The notes under the pieces are model-generated. The model was not told the DNA's origin and ran no database searches. It saw only the letters and a program-made list of their open reading frames with translations. Shown in pieces: positions 34,478 to 43,576 of a DNA stretch of 64,000 nucleotides. The stretch is from NCBI RefSeq assembly GCF_001519055.1, contig NZ_KQ954303.1, positions 1 to 64,000 of the forward strand. The letters run 5' to 3'. The translations under genes and the position numbers were made by a program. The DNA is from Novosphingobium sp. Fuku2-ISO-50 (GTDB lineage Bacteria; Pseudomonadota; Alphaproteobacteria; Sphingomonadales; Sphingomonadaceae). Numbering within the stretch: the first letter of the stretch is position 1; each line of letters starts with the position of its first letter.

Positions 34478-35311
34478 TCAATCCATCAGCAGGATCGACA
34501 TGCGCCGGTTACGCGGATCGGTCGGGCTGGCGGGGAGCAGCGGATCCTGATCGGCCACACCCTCGATGCGGCGAAACCGTTTTTCCGACACGCCGAAGCG
34601 CATCAGCGCAAGCCGCGTGGTTTCGGCGCGCCCGGCCGACAACGACCAGTTGTTCGCCGGATCGCCGGGGCGCCATTGCAGGCTGTCGGTATGGCCGCGC
34701 ACGGTAAGGCCATTGGGCTCTGGCGCGATCGCCTGGGCAATCGTCTGGATCAGCTGGGTCGCCTGGGGCGTCAGGATCGTGGTGCCGATGCGAAACATCG
34801 AGAAATCGGCATCGTCCATCAGGTCGAGCCGGATGCCTTCGGGCGTCATGGTCAGCCGCACTTGCTTGGCCAGCTTGGCCAATTGCTGGTTGGCCTGCAG
34901 CTTTTGTTGCAGCCGCTGTTGCAGCGTCGCGGTGCGTTTCATCTTTGACCCGCCGTCCTTGGGGCCGCCGGTCGCATCGCGCGGAATGGTCATCGTCTTG
35001 GTGCCGGTCTGCCCGGCGCGATAGGGATAGTTGTCGACATCGGTCAACGACGATCCGCCGAGCAGGCCATTGGAACCGGCGCTGCCCTGGCGGGTCTTGA
35101 CGAGCGTCGGGGTGAAATAGTCGGCAATCCCCTTGCGCTGCTTTTCAGTGGTTGCACCCAGCAGCCACATCAGCAGGAAGAATGCCATCATCGCGGTGAC
35201 GAAGTCGGCATAGGCGACTTTCCACGCCCCGCCGTGATGTCCACCCGCGACAACGGTGATCTTCTTGACGATGATGGGCGGCGGGAGTTCCTTCGCCTTG
35301 GGCTTGGCCAT
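34478..35311 (-). CDS. motB: MotB flagellar stator protein
   Basis: The 277-residue protein has a basic start, one membrane segment with the proton-binding Asp (VAYADFVTAMMAFFLLMWLLG), a plug and linker region, and an OmpA-like peptidoglycan-binding domain (about 150-277) with LTVRGHTDSLQW and RAETTRLALMRFGV. With MotA it forms the ion-driven stator. It lies 9 bp after motA. Confidence 0.96.
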   Translation of the reverse strand: MAKPKAKELPPPIIVKKITVVAGGHHGGAWKVAYADFVTAMMAFFLLMWLLGATTEKQRKGIADYFTPTLVKTRQGSAGSNGLLGGSSLTDVDNYPYRAGQTGTKTMTIPRDATGGPKDGGSKMKRTATLQQRLQQKLQANQQLAKLAKQVRLTMTPEGIRLDLMDDADFSMFRIGTTILTPQATQLIQTIAQAIAPEPNGLTVRGHTDSLQWRPGDPANNWSLSAGRAETTRLALMRFGVSEKRFRRIEGVADQDPLLPASPTDPRNRRMSILLMD

Positions 35312-35320
35312 GATCGCTCC

Positions 35321-36184
35321 TTATCGTCCGCGCAGCGCGTCGAGGAGTTCGGACAGGCCGGGGCGGAAGGCATGGCCCAGTCCGGACCGCGCGCTTTCGA
35401 CCACGAGCGGCTGCGGCCAGCCGTGGAGCGAGGCGACGATCACCTGCTTGACCGCCTGAAAGATCATTTCGTCCTGATCGAGCACTTGCTTCAACCGTCC
35501 GGCCAGCGGCGCAACGATGCCATAGGCGAGCAAGACGCCCATGAACGTGCCGACCAGCGCCGAGCCGATCATCGCGCCCAGAATCGCGGGCGGCTTGTCG
35601 ATCGAGCCCATCGTCTTGACCACGCCGAGCACCGCCGCGACGATCCCGAGCGCGGGCAGCCCGTCGGCCAGCCCCTGCAAGGCATGGTGAGCTTCGGACG
35701 CTTCATGGAAATGGGTCTTCATCGCGTGATCCATGACATCTTCGACCGCATGGACTTCGAGCGTGCCCGACGAGACGACGATCAGCGTCAGCGTGTCGCA
35801 GATCAGCGAAACCAGCGCATGATTGCCGAGAATCTTGGGAAATTCGGCGAAAATCGTGGAGTTTTTGGGGTCGGTGACATGGCTTTCGAGCGCGACGGGG
35901 CCGTCGCTGCGCAGGATTTTCATCAGCCGGGTGCACAGCACGATGGCATCGACATGGTCCTGCTTGGAATGCCTGGGCCCCTTGAACACTTTGCCCATCC
36001 CGGCGCCGATGCCTTTGAGTTCGTGCATCGAATTGCCGGCAATGGTCGCCCCCAGCGCCGCGCCGCCGATGATCAGCATTTCGTGGGGGATCGATTCCAT
36101 GACCGGGCCGAGCGCGCCGCCGGTAATGGCAAAGCCGCCAAAGACCATGACGAGCAGAACGACAATGCCGATACCAGCAAACAT
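35321..36184 (-). CDS. motA: MotA flagellar stator protein
   Basis: The 287-residue protein has four membrane segments, the large cytoplasmic loop between the second and third, and MotA phrases such as LADGLPALGIVAAVLGVVKTMG and IGSALVGTFMGVLLAYGIVAPLA. It is a normal full-length MotA. It lies 30 bp after flgL and directly before motB. Confidence 0.96.
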   Translation of the reverse strand: MFAGIGIVVLLVMVFGGFAITGGALGPVMESIPHEMLIIGGAALGATIAGNSMHELKGIGAGMGKVFKGPRHSKQDHVDAIVLCTRLMKILRSDGPVALESHVTDPKNSTIFAEFPKILGNHALVSLICDTLTLIVVSSGTLEVHAVEDVMDHAMKTHFHEASEAHHALQGLADGLPALGIVAAVLGVVKTMGSIDKPPAILGAMIGSALVGTFMGVLLAYGIVAPLAGRLKQVLDQDEMIFQAVKQVIVASLHGWPQPLVVESARSGLGHAFRPGLSELLDALRGR

Positions 36185-36214
36185 TTCGGGGTGTGCTCCG
36201 TTCGCTCTGGCGGA

Positions 36215-37144
36215 TCAGTTGCCGATGACGCTGAACAGCGACAGCGACGACATCTTCACGAAACAGGCCTGGCTGGCCTGAAGCGCGGTGGTCAGTTGCT
36301 GCAGCTTGATCGCCGCCTTGGACACGTCGGTATCGCCGACCTGGGATTCTGCGGTCGCGCGCGCGGTGCTTTGCGCGGTCAGATTCTGCGTGTTGAGCGT
36401 GATCCACGATTCGCGCGAGCCGATCACGGTCTGTGCCGTGGTGACCGCGTCGAGCCCGTTGGACAGCGAGGTCAGCCCGTTTTGCGCGGCGGTCTGCGCC
36501 GCAGAGCCGCCCGCCTTGAGCGCGGTGGCGAGCGCGCCGATGGTGTCAATGACATTGGTGGCATTGCCCGACGCGTCGGTCATGGACAGGACTTCGGGCC
36601 CGGTCAGGCTGGTCTGCACGGTCTGACCGCCGCCGATGGCAAGCGTCTGCGACGTGCTGGTGCCGCCATAGACGGCATTGCCGGAGGCATCGAGGGAATA
36701 GGCATCGCCCGAAACCCCGCCGCCAAACAGCGCGTTGCCGTTTGAATCGCGCGAATTGGCCAGGCTCAGCAAATCCTTCTGGATCTGCGACAATTGCGTG
36801 CCGATCGTGGCGCGCTGCGAATCCGACAGCGTGCCGGTGGCCGCCTGGGTGGTCAGCGTCTTGGCCTGGTTGATGTCGTTGACCATCTGGGTCATCGCCG
36901 AATCCGCCAGTTGCAGATTGCTCGTGGCCTTGTTGGCCGAAGCGGTGTCGACGGTGGCCGTGGCATCCTGCAACTGCATCATGCGCATTTGCGCCGCCGC
37001 TTCGGGATTGTCCGATGCGGCGGTGAACTGTGCGCCGCTGCTGATCGAATTGTTGACCGCACTGACCTGCTGCTGCAGCGAGGCAAGCTGCTCTGCCGCA
37101 GTGGTATAGAAAGTGCTGGTGCTGGTCGAACTGATGGTCGTCAT
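36215..37144 (-). CDS. flgL: FlgL hook-filament junction protein
   Basis: The 309-residue protein is flagellin-like at both ends: N-terminal LASLQQQVSAVNNSISSGAQFTAASDNPEAAAQM and C-terminal TDVSKAAIKLQQLTTALQASQACFVKMSSLSLF. FlgL (HAP3) joins hook and filament. It follows flgK by 45 bp. The C-terminal half is rich in Thr, Ala and Ser. Confidence 0.93.
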   Translation of the reverse strand: MTTISSTSTSTFYTTAAEQLASLQQQVSAVNNSISSGAQFTAASDNPEAAAQMRMMQLQDATATVDTASANKATSNLQLADSAMTQMVNDINQAKTLTTQAATGTLSDSQRATIGTQLSQIQKDLLSLANSRDSNGNALFGGGVSGDAYSLDASGNAVYGGTSTSQTLAIGGGQTVQTSLTGPEVLSMTDASGNATNVIDTIGALATALKAGGSAAQTAAQNGLTSLSNGLDAVTTAQTVIGSRESWITLNTQNLTAQSTARATAESQVGDTDVSKAAIKLQQLTTALQASQACFVKMSSLSLFSVIGN

Positions 37145-37189
37145 GGCGATTGCCCTGTTGCTGCCGGGCCGATGCGGGCCCGATCAGGA

Positions 37190-38551
37190 TCAGTGGAGAT
37201 TGAGCATGCTGGTGAAGATGTCGCTGGCGGTCTGCATGACTTTGGCCGATGCCTGAAACGCCTGCTGATATTTGACGAGATTGACCGCTTCGGTGTTGAG
37301 ATCGACGCCCGCTTGCGCCGACAGGCTGGATGCCGCCGCGCTCGACAGCGTCTGCAGCGTGGTCTGTGTGGTCGTGGCGCTGCTGACCGAGCCGGAAATG
37401 TCGGTCAGGATAGCGTTCATCGTGCCCGCCGGATCGAGCGTGGTCAGCGCGCTGGTCAAGGCGGTCAGGTTGGTCGTATCGGCGCTCTTGGCGGCGGACC
37501 CGCCGGCGGCGGTGGCGATCGCGCTGCCGTTGCTGGTCGTCATCGTCAGCGTTGCTGCGGTCGTGCCCGAAAACAGCGCGGCGCCGGTCGTACCGGTCAG
37601 ATCGGACCCGCTGGCCTGTTGCGTGTTGACGGTGGTCGCGATCGACGAAGCCAGGCTGTCGAGATTGGTGCCGATCTGGTTCAGCTTGGTCAGCGCGGCC
37701 TGATTGCCGGCGATCGATCCGCCGCCGAGCGTGACCGCCGCATTGCCGACCGCCAGCGATTCGGTGCCGTCGCTGTTGGTCGTGGTGGTCAGCGTGTTGG
37801 TCGACGTGCCGGTCACCAGCGGCGGGCCGCTGACGCCGCCGATGTTTACATTGGCGCTGCCGTCGGCCTGGATGGTCGTGGCGATGTTGGCGTATTGGCT
37901 GATCTGGTCGAGCAGGCTGTCGCGCTTGTCCATGAGGCTGGCGCGGTCGCTGGTGGTGACATCGCTGTTGATCGACGAGGCGCCCGATGTCGCCGAAAGC
38001 TGGGTGTTGATCGCCGCCAGCTGCGTGCCGAGCGTGTTGATCTGGCTGACGCCGTTGGTCACTTCGCCTTGCAGCCCGGTCTGCGTCGCCGACAGGCCCT
38101 GCGCCGCGATCTGGAAAGCGCTGGTCATGGTCGACGCGGCCTGGATGACGGTCGCGCGCGCCGAACTGTCGGTCGGATTTTGCGCCAGCGTGGTCAGCGA
38201 ATTCGTGAATGTGCCGATCGCGGTGAACACGCCGGAATTCTCGACTGCCGTTTCGACATCGGTGAGGCCCGATACCGTGCTGGTCGCCTGCGCGGTATCC
38301 GAAGCGGTGCGCCGTGCTTCGGACTGCAGGAAGCTGTCGGCATTGCGCACGATTCCCGAAACCGTCACGCCCGACAGCGAGACATCGTTGGCGGTGCTCC
38401 AACTGCTGGCCGAGGCGACTTCGACGGTGTTGGCGGTGCGCCGGACATAGCCGTCGGTCGATGCGTTGGAGATGTTCTGCCCGGTGAGGTCGAGCGCGAT
38501 TTCGGCAGCTCTGGCACCGCTGGCGGCGATCGACAGGAGGTTGCTGGTCAT
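37190..38551 (-). CDS. flgK: FlgK hook-filament junction protein
   Basis: The 453-residue protein has the rod/hook-type start (LLSIAASGARAAEIALDLTGQNISNASTDGYVRR) and the FlgK end (NLVKYQQAFQASAKVMQTASDIFTSMLNL). It is shorter than enterobacterial FlgK (about 550), with less of the outer domain. It overlaps flgJ by four bases. Confidence 0.95.
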   Translation of the reverse strand: MTSNLLSIAASGARAAEIALDLTGQNISNASTDGYVRRTANTVEVASASSWSTANDVSLSGVTVSGIVRNADSFLQSEARRTASDTAQATSTVSGLTDVETAVENSGVFTAIGTFTNSLTTLAQNPTDSSARATVIQAASTMTSAFQIAAQGLSATQTGLQGEVTNGVSQINTLGTQLAAINTQLSATSGASSINSDVTTSDRASLMDKRDSLLDQISQYANIATTIQADGSANVNIGGVSGPPLVTGTSTNTLTTTTNSDGTESLAVGNAAVTLGGGSIAGNQAALTKLNQIGTNLDSLASSIATTVNTQQASGSDLTGTTGAALFSGTTAATLTMTTSNGSAIATAAGGSAAKSADTTNLTALTSALTTLDPAGTMNAILTDISGSVSSATTTQTTLQTLSSAAASSLSAQAGVDLNTEAVNLVKYQQAFQASAKVMQTASDIFTSMLNLH

Positions 38552-38910
38552 GGCTGCGTGCTCCCTGTTGCCGCGGCAGGCCCGGCTGTAGCGGGAGATT
38601 GGCCCGACAGTTGCGCTTCGACCTGTTTGGCAAGCCCGAGCGCGCCGCTTTGCGCGGTCAGATCGGCAAACCGTTCGTCGCGCATGGCAGTGAACGTGTC
38701 CTTGCCCTTGTCATCGCCCCACAGCGTGTCGCCGAAATTGCTCTGGCGCGCAGAGGACAGCATCTGGCGCACGAAGATCGCTTCAAACGCCTGTGCCGCC
38801 TGGTGCAGGCGGGCCTTTTCGGCGGGGTTTGCCGCCGGAGCGGCGCCGCCGGATGCTGCGCCGCCGGATGCTGCGCCGGTTGCGCCGCTTGCTGACGAGA
38901 GCGTGGTCAT
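38548..38910 (-). CDS. flgJ: FlgJ-type rod assembly protein without hydrolase domain
   Basis: The 120-residue protein has an Ala/Gly-rich start and the FlgJ N-terminal rod-binding domain: AAQAFEAIFVRQMLSSARQSNFGDTLWGDDKGKDTFTAMRDERFADLTAQSGALGLAKQVEAQL. There is no muramidase domain, as in many alphaproteobacteria; a separate lytic transglycosylase gene (47348) may supply that activity. Overlaps flgI and flgK by four bases each. Confidence 0.92.
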   Translation of the reverse strand: MTTLSSASGATGAASGGAASGGAAPAANPAEKARLHQAAQAFEAIFVRQMLSSARQSNFGDTLWGDDKGKDTFTAMRDERFADLTAQSGALGLAKQVEAQLSGQSPATAGPAAATGSTQP

Positions 38911-40076
38911 ATCACTTCCATTTCCGCCTTGAGCGAGCCGGCCTGTTTGAGTGCTTCGAGAATGGCGACAAGGTCCGACGGGCTGACGCCGAGCTTGTTG
39001 AGCGCGTCGACCAGCGAGGACAGCGAGGCACCCGGTTTGAACAGTGCGACATGGGCATCGCCTTCGGAGACCGTGATCTTGCTGCTGGGGGTCGTCGCGG
39101 TGCGCCCCTGGCTGAAGGCATTGGGCTGCGACACTTGCTGCTTTTCATCGATCCGCACGACCAGCTTGCCGTGGCTGATCGCCGCAGGGGTCAGGCGCAC
39201 CGCGCTGTTGATCACGACTGTGCCGGTGCGGCTGTTGACGATGACTTTGGCCGGGGTTTCGCCGGGCGTCAGTTCGAGCATTTCGATCGATGCCATCAGG
39301 CTCGCGCGGCGGTCGGCGCCGGCGGGCAGGCGCAGCGCCAGCGTCACCCCGTCTTCGACAGTCGCGGTCTGGGGATATTTCGCATTGATCGCATCGCGCA
39401 CGCGCGACGCCGTCAGGAAATCGGCCTGAAACAGGTTCCAGCGCAAGACGTCGCCATGGTCAAACCCGGTGTCGACCGCGCGTTCGACGGTGGCCCCGTC
39501 GGATATGCGCCCGACCGTCGGCACGTTGACGGTCAGTTGCGATCCGTCCTTGGCCGTGATGCCGAGCCCGCCGACCGCAAGATTGCCCTGGGCCATGGCA
39601 TAGATCTGTCCGTCCGCACCGACCAGCGGGGTCAGGATCAGCGAGCCGCCGCGCAGCGACTTGGCCTTGCCGATCGTGCTGACGGTGACATCGATGCGTT
39701 GTCCGGGCTTGGAAAAAGCGGGCAAATCGGCGGTCACCAGCACGGCGGCGGCGTTTTTCAGCCCCGGCTGGATGCCCGGCGGCAATTGCAGGCCAAGCCG
39801 ACCCGATACGCCGCGCATTGCCTGCGTTACATATTCGAGCGTATCGTCGCCCGTGCCGGGCAAGCCGACGACAATGCCATAGCCGGTCAACTGGTTGGTC
39901 CGGATGCCTTGAAACGTGCCGAGATCGCGTATGCGATCGGCATGGGCAGGCGGCGCCAGAACCAGTGCAAACAGCAGCCCGACCGTCAGCACCAGCAGGC
40001 GCAGTGCCAGCGCACGCAGCCTGGGCGTGGTCGGGCCGGAAAGATGCCGGGGAAAGGGGGCGATGGGCACTGTCAT
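38907..40076 (-). CDS. flgI: FlgI flagellar P-ring protein
   Basis: The 389-residue protein has a signal peptide (about 1-45, ending in APPAHA) and the FlgI start RIRDLGTFQGIRTNQLTGYGIVVGLPGTGD, with SLRGGSLILTPLVGADGQIYAMAQG further on. It builds the P ring around the rod in the periplasm, helped by FlgA. I chose the ATG at 40076. It lies 23 bp after flgH. Confidence 0.96.
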   Translation of the reverse strand: MTVPIAPFPRHLSGPTTPRLRALALRLLVLTVGLLFALVLAPPAHADRIRDLGTFQGIRTNQLTGYGIVVGLPGTGDDTLEYVTQAMRGVSGRLGLQLPPGIQPGLKNAAAVLVTADLPAFSKPGQRIDVTVSTIGKAKSLRGGSLILTPLVGADGQIYAMAQGNLAVGGLGITAKDGSQLTVNVPTVGRISDGATVERAVDTGFDHGDVLRWNLFQADFLTASRVRDAINAKYPQTATVEDGVTLALRLPAGADRRASLMASIEMLELTPGETPAKVIVNSRTGTVVINSAVRLTPAAISHGKLVVRIDEKQQVSQPNAFSQGRTATTPSSKITVSEGDAHVALFKPGASLSSLVDALNKLGVSPSDLVAILEALKQAGSLKAEMEVI

Positions 40077-40099
40077 GGCGTTATTCCCGAACTGCGTGC

Positions 40100-40840
40100 T
40101 TAAAAAGGGTTGATAATGCTGAAGAATTTTGACAACCAGCCTTCGCGGCTGGCCCGCCCGATCGCGCCGTTGCCGGTATAGACGACGCGGGCATCGGCGA
40201 CCTGGTTCGACTGAACCGTGTTGTTCTGGTCGATGTCGGCGATGCGCACGATGCCGGAAATCTGGACCCATTCTTCACCCTGGCTAAGCAGCAGGCGTTT
40301 TTCCCCTTTCACAAAAACCGTTCCGTTGCGGCGCGCTTCGGCGATGGTCACCGAGATCTGGCCGCCGAGCTGGCTCGTTTCCGAAGCATTGCCCTGACCA
40401 TTGAACGCCGAAGCGCCCGATGCATTAAGGGCATTGGGATTTATGACGAATGGGCCGGCCGTAGGTGGAGTCACGCTGAAGCTGCCGCTTTTTTGAGTCT
40501 TTCCAATCGCCTGCTTCGACGTGCTGAGGTTTTCGACCAGCACGATCGTCAGCAGATCGCCCACCGCATGCGCGCGTGCGCCTTCGACCAGGCTGGCATA
40601 TCCGGCATGAACGTTGAAAATCGCGCCGTTTGACGGTGGCGTGGCAGGATCGGTCGGCAGCGTGGGTTCAAACCCCTTTTGCGGCCTTGTGGCATGGGCA
40701 TGGCCGGGAAAGGCCAGCGCCAGCGCGACGATCGCCGCCGGGGCCAGCACCAAAGGCCACAGCCGCGCGCCGAGGGCGCGCCCGCGCAGAGCGCGGGGGG
40801 CGGCATCGAGCGGGCGATCAAAGGGGGTTTGCGTGATCAT
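40100..40840 (-). CDS. flgH: FlgH flagellar L-ring protein, no lipobox
   Basis: The 246-residue protein matches FlgH in its mature part: VGDLLTIVLVENLSTSK, LGGQISVTIAEARRNGTVFVKGEKRLLLSQGEEWVQISGIVRIADI and NQVADARVVYTGNGAIGR. The usual lipoprotein signal with Cys is absent; the start has a basic region and hydrophobic segment ending in GHAHA with no Cys. I therefore infer signal peptidase I cleavage. It overlaps flgG by four bases. Confidence 0.93.
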   Translation of the reverse strand: MITQTPFDRPLDAAPRALRGRALGARLWPLVLAPAAIVALALAFPGHAHATRPQKGFEPTLPTDPATPPSNGAIFNVHAGYASLVEGARAHAVGDLLTIVLVENLSTSKQAIGKTQKSGSFSVTPPTAGPFVINPNALNASGASAFNGQGNASETSQLGGQISVTIAEARRNGTVFVKGEKRLLLSQGEEWVQISGIVRIADIDQNNTVQSNQVADARVVYTGNGAIGRASREGWLSKFFSIINPF

Positions 40841-41628
40841 GACAGGGTCTGGTTCGCGTTCTTGAGCATGTCGTCGACCGCGCTGATCATTTTCGAATTG
40901 ACCTCGTAGGCGCGCTGACATTCGATCATGTCGACCAGCTCGGTCACGGTGCTGACATTGGAGGCTTCGAGATAGCCCTGACGGATGGTGCCGTGGCCGG
41001 TCGCGCCGGCGGCGCCGACTTGCGGCGCGCCGCTGCCGGCGGTCTCCTTGTAGAAATTGTCGCTGGCGGCCTGGAGCGCGGAAGGGTTGGCAAATGTCGC
41101 CGTGGTGAGCTGTCCCAGCGTGCTGGGCGCGGTCGCTCCGGACAGGACTGCCGAAATGGTTCCGTCCTGCGCCACGGTGATCGACCCGGCGCCTTGCGGA
41201 ATGGTGATCTGCGGCTGGACCGGATAGCCCTGCGCGGTGACCAGCAAGCCCTCGGACGAGGTGGTGAAATTGCCTGCGCGGGTATAGCCGATCGTCCCGT
41301 CGGGCATGGTCACCTGAAAATAGCCGTCGCCGCTGATCGCCATGTCCAGCGCGCTGCCCGTCGATTGCAGCGTGCCCTGGGTCATGTCGGTGGTGGTCGC
41401 CTGGACGGTGACCCCGGTGCCGAGATTGAGCCCGGTGGCATAAGCGGTCTGCCCGGACGATTGCTGCCCGGCGACCCGCGCATCCTGATAGGCGAGCGTC
41501 GCGAAATTGGCGCGGTCGCGCTTGAATCCGGTCGTGCTGACATTGGCCAGGTTGTTCGAGATGACTTGCATGCGCGTGTCCTGGGCCTGAAGCCCGGTGC
41601 GCGCGACATAAAGGGCGGAAGATGGCAT
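40837..41628 (-). CDS. flgG: FlgG distal rod protein
   Basis: The 263-residue protein has the rod start ALYVARTGLQAQDTRMQVISNNLANVSTTGFKRDRANF, the phrase AISGDGYFQVTMPDGTIGYTRAGNF and the end VTELVDMIECQRAYEVNSKMISAVDDMLKNANQ. It forms the distal rod. Length matches FlgG of other species (about 260). It lies 32 bp after flgF. Confidence 0.96.
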   Translation of the reverse strand: MPSSALYVARTGLQAQDTRMQVISNNLANVSTTGFKRDRANFATLAYQDARVAGQQSSGQTAYATGLNLGTGVTVQATTTDMTQGTLQSTGSALDMAISGDGYFQVTMPDGTIGYTRAGNFTTSSEGLLVTAQGYPVQPQITIPQGAGSITVAQDGTISAVLSGATAPSTLGQLTTATFANPSALQAASDNFYKETAGSGAPQVGAAGATGHGTIRQGYLEASNVSTVTELVDMIECQRAYEVNSKMISAVDDMLKNANQTLS

Positions 41629-41660
41629 GGCTTGGTGCTCCGAAGGAGATCAGGGCGCGA

Positions 41661-42404
41661 TCAGGAGGGAAGGCCCATCAGGGCGGTCGATTTCTCGTCA
41701 TTGTCCTTGGCGGCGGCGATGACTTTGGTGCGCATGTCGAACAGGCGCTGCGCCGCGACCATGTCGACCAGCACTTGCGTCGCGTTGACATTGGATTTCT
41801 CCAGCGAACCGGTGATCACTTTGGCCGCATCGTCGGTCGGCAGAACGCCGCCGCCGACCACGCGAAACAGGCCGTCGAGACCTTTTTCGAGCTGGGTTCC
41901 GGTGGTGGTCGCCAGTTTCAGCTTGGCGATCGGTTCGGGCGGCGCTTCGCCCTGGGCCGGATCGCTCGCCAAAACGGTTCCGTCGGGGGCAATGGTCACT
42001 TTGTCGCCCGCCGGCACAGTGACCGGCCCGCTGTCCGACAGGACGGGCAGCCCCTCGCCATTGACCAGCGTGCCGTTGGCATCGATCGTCAGATCGCCGC
42101 GCCGGGTATAGGCTTCGCTGCCGTCCCCGGCCTGCACGGCCAGCATCGTGTCGCCGGTCAGCGCGATGTCGAGCGGATTGCCGGTCTGCATCAGGTCGCC
42201 CTGTTTCATGCTGGCACCGCTCACTTGCGCATCGGCCATGGCGCGCGCTTCCAGCCCGTTGCCCTTGACCGTGGTCGGCGTGGCGACGAGCAGTTCGGCG
42301 CGAAAGCCGGTGGTTTGAGTATTGGCCAGATTGCTGGCGATGACCCGTTGCTGGACCACCGAGGCCGACATCCCCGAATAGGCGGTATAGATCAGGTGAT
42401 CCAC
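41661..42404 (-). CDS. flgF: FlgF proximal rod protein
   Basis: The 247-residue protein has LIYTAYSGMSASVVQQRVIASNLANTQTTGFRAELL at the start, LTGDTMLAVQAGDGSEAYTRRGDLTIDANG in the middle and VLVDMVAAQRLFDMRTKVIAAAKDNDE at the end, typical of FlgF. It lies 11 bp after flgE. Confidence 0.95.
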   Translation of the reverse strand: MDHLIYTAYSGMSASVVQQRVIASNLANTQTTGFRAELLVATPTTVKGNGLEARAMADAQVSGASMKQGDLMQTGNPLDIALTGDTMLAVQAGDGSEAYTRRGDLTIDANGTLVNGEGLPVLSDSGPVTVPAGDKVTIAPDGTVLASDPAQGEAPPEPIAKLKLATTTGTQLEKGLDGLFRVVGGGVLPTDDAAKVITGSLEKSNVNATQVLVDMVAAQRLFDMRTKVIAAAKDNDEKSTALMGLPS

Positions 42405-42415
42405 GACGTGTCCGA

Positions 42416-43249
42416 TCAGCTATGCAGGTTGATGATCGCTTCGGAGACGGTCGTGTTGGTATCGATCGCCTTGGCATTGGCCTGGAAATACTGCTGCGCG
42501 GTGATCAGGTTGACCATTTCCGACGACAGATCGACGTTCGAGGCTTCGAGCGAACCGGACAGGAGGCTGCCGTATTGGCCGCTGTTGGGCGCGCCAAAGG
42601 TCGCCGTGCCCGACAGCCCGGTGGCGGTGTAATCGGCCGAGCCGACCTGTTTCAGCCCTTCGGGCGCCGCAAACGCGGCGAGCGCGACTTTGCCGATCAC
42701 CGTGTTTGAGCCGTCGGCGTAAGAGGCGCTGATATTGCCGTTGGCCGCGATGGTGACGCCGGAGAACGCCGAACCGGCAGCGTCGGTCGCCGGCACGGTG
42801 GCATCGGTCGGCGTGGTCGACGTTACCGTGCCCGTGGCGCTGGTTGGCAGGGCCTGGAGGCGGTTGCCGTTGGAATCGACGATATAGCTGTTGCCACTTG
42901 TCGCAGCCGTGGTCGAATCAAGCGAGAAGTTGCCGTTGCGCGTGTAATAGGTCTGGGTCGTGATGGGGGATGTTACCGTAAAGAAGCCGTCGCCGGTGAT
43001 CGCAAGGTCGAGCGCGGACCCCGTCTGATTGATCGGACCCTGACTGAAATTCTGGTCGATCGCCGAAACGGTCGAGCCAATTCCCTGAATGTCCTTGGGA
43101 TTGGAATAAGCGCTCGCGGCGACGAGATTGGCGAACTGGACGTTGCTTTCCTTGAAACCGGTGGTGTTGGCATTGGCGATGTTGTTGCCGATGACACTGA
43201 GGTCGGTCTGGGCGTTTTGCAGCCCGCTGAGCGAAATGGCATAGGACAT
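42416..43249 (-). CDS. flgE: FlgE hook protein, short form
   Basis: The 277-residue protein has SLSGLQNAQTDLSVIGNNIANANTTGFKESNVQF, a middle with AITGDGFFTV and TYYTRNGNFSLD, and the end SSEMVNLITAQQYFQANAKAIDTNTTVSEAIINL. Length is well below Salmonella FlgE (403), so the outer hook domains are reduced, which fits the very short FlgD beside it. Position after flgD supports FlgE and not another rod protein. Confidence 0.9.
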   Translation of the reverse strand: MSYAISLSGLQNAQTDLSVIGNNIANANTTGFKESNVQFANLVAASAYSNPKDIQGIGSTVSAIDQNFSQGPINQTGSALDLAITGDGFFTVTSPITTQTYYTRNGNFSLDSTTAATSGNSYIVDSNGNRLQALPTSATGTVTSTTPTDATVPATDAAGSAFSGVTIAANGNISASYADGSNTVIGKVALAAFAAPEGLKQVGSADYTATGLSGTATFGAPNSGQYGSLLSGSLEASNVDLSSEMVNLITAQQYFQANAKAIDTNTTVSEAIINLHS

Positions 43250-43288
43250 GGGGGCGCGTCTCCGTCGGGGGGGAAGGGGCGTGGGGGA

Positions 43289-43576
43289 TCAGGCGGTGGT
43301 GGTGCTGATACCGGTGGTGCCGGTCGCCGTGGCGATCTGGCCGGAAATCGTCGACAGGTCGGTGTTGGTCTGGTTGGCTGCCGACAGCGTCGAAAACTGC
43401 GCCAACTGGGCCAGCATCTGGGTGTCGTCGACCGGATTGGTCGGGTCCTGGTTCGACAACTGCGTCGTCAACAGGGTCATGAAATCGCTCTCCCCCAGTT
43501 TGTTGAAAGCATTTGTCGACGCGCTGCTGCCGGTCGAAGTGGAAGACGCGGCCGTGGTGCTGGATACAGTGGTCAT
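43289..43576 (-). CDS. flgD: FlgD hook-capping protein, very short form
   Basis: The 95-residue protein contains the FlgD N-terminal core: LGESDFMTLLTTQLSNQDPTNPVDDTQMLAQLAQFSTLSAANQTN, then ends. The Ig-like and FLG domains that make FlgD about 220 residues elsewhere are missing. The reading frame closes with a clean stop before flgE, so this looks like a short natural form and not a frameshift. It overlaps flgC by four bases. Confidence 0.92.
   Translation of the reverse strand: MTTVSSTTAASSTSTGSSASTNAFNKLGESDFMTLLTTQLSNQDPTNPVDDTQMLAQLAQFSTLSAANQTNTDLSTISGQIATATGTTGISTTTA

Noticed and set aside
36794..38932. Long open frames on the plus strand opposite flgL, flgK and flgJ
   Set aside because: They mirror the codon structure of the true genes and show no domain.
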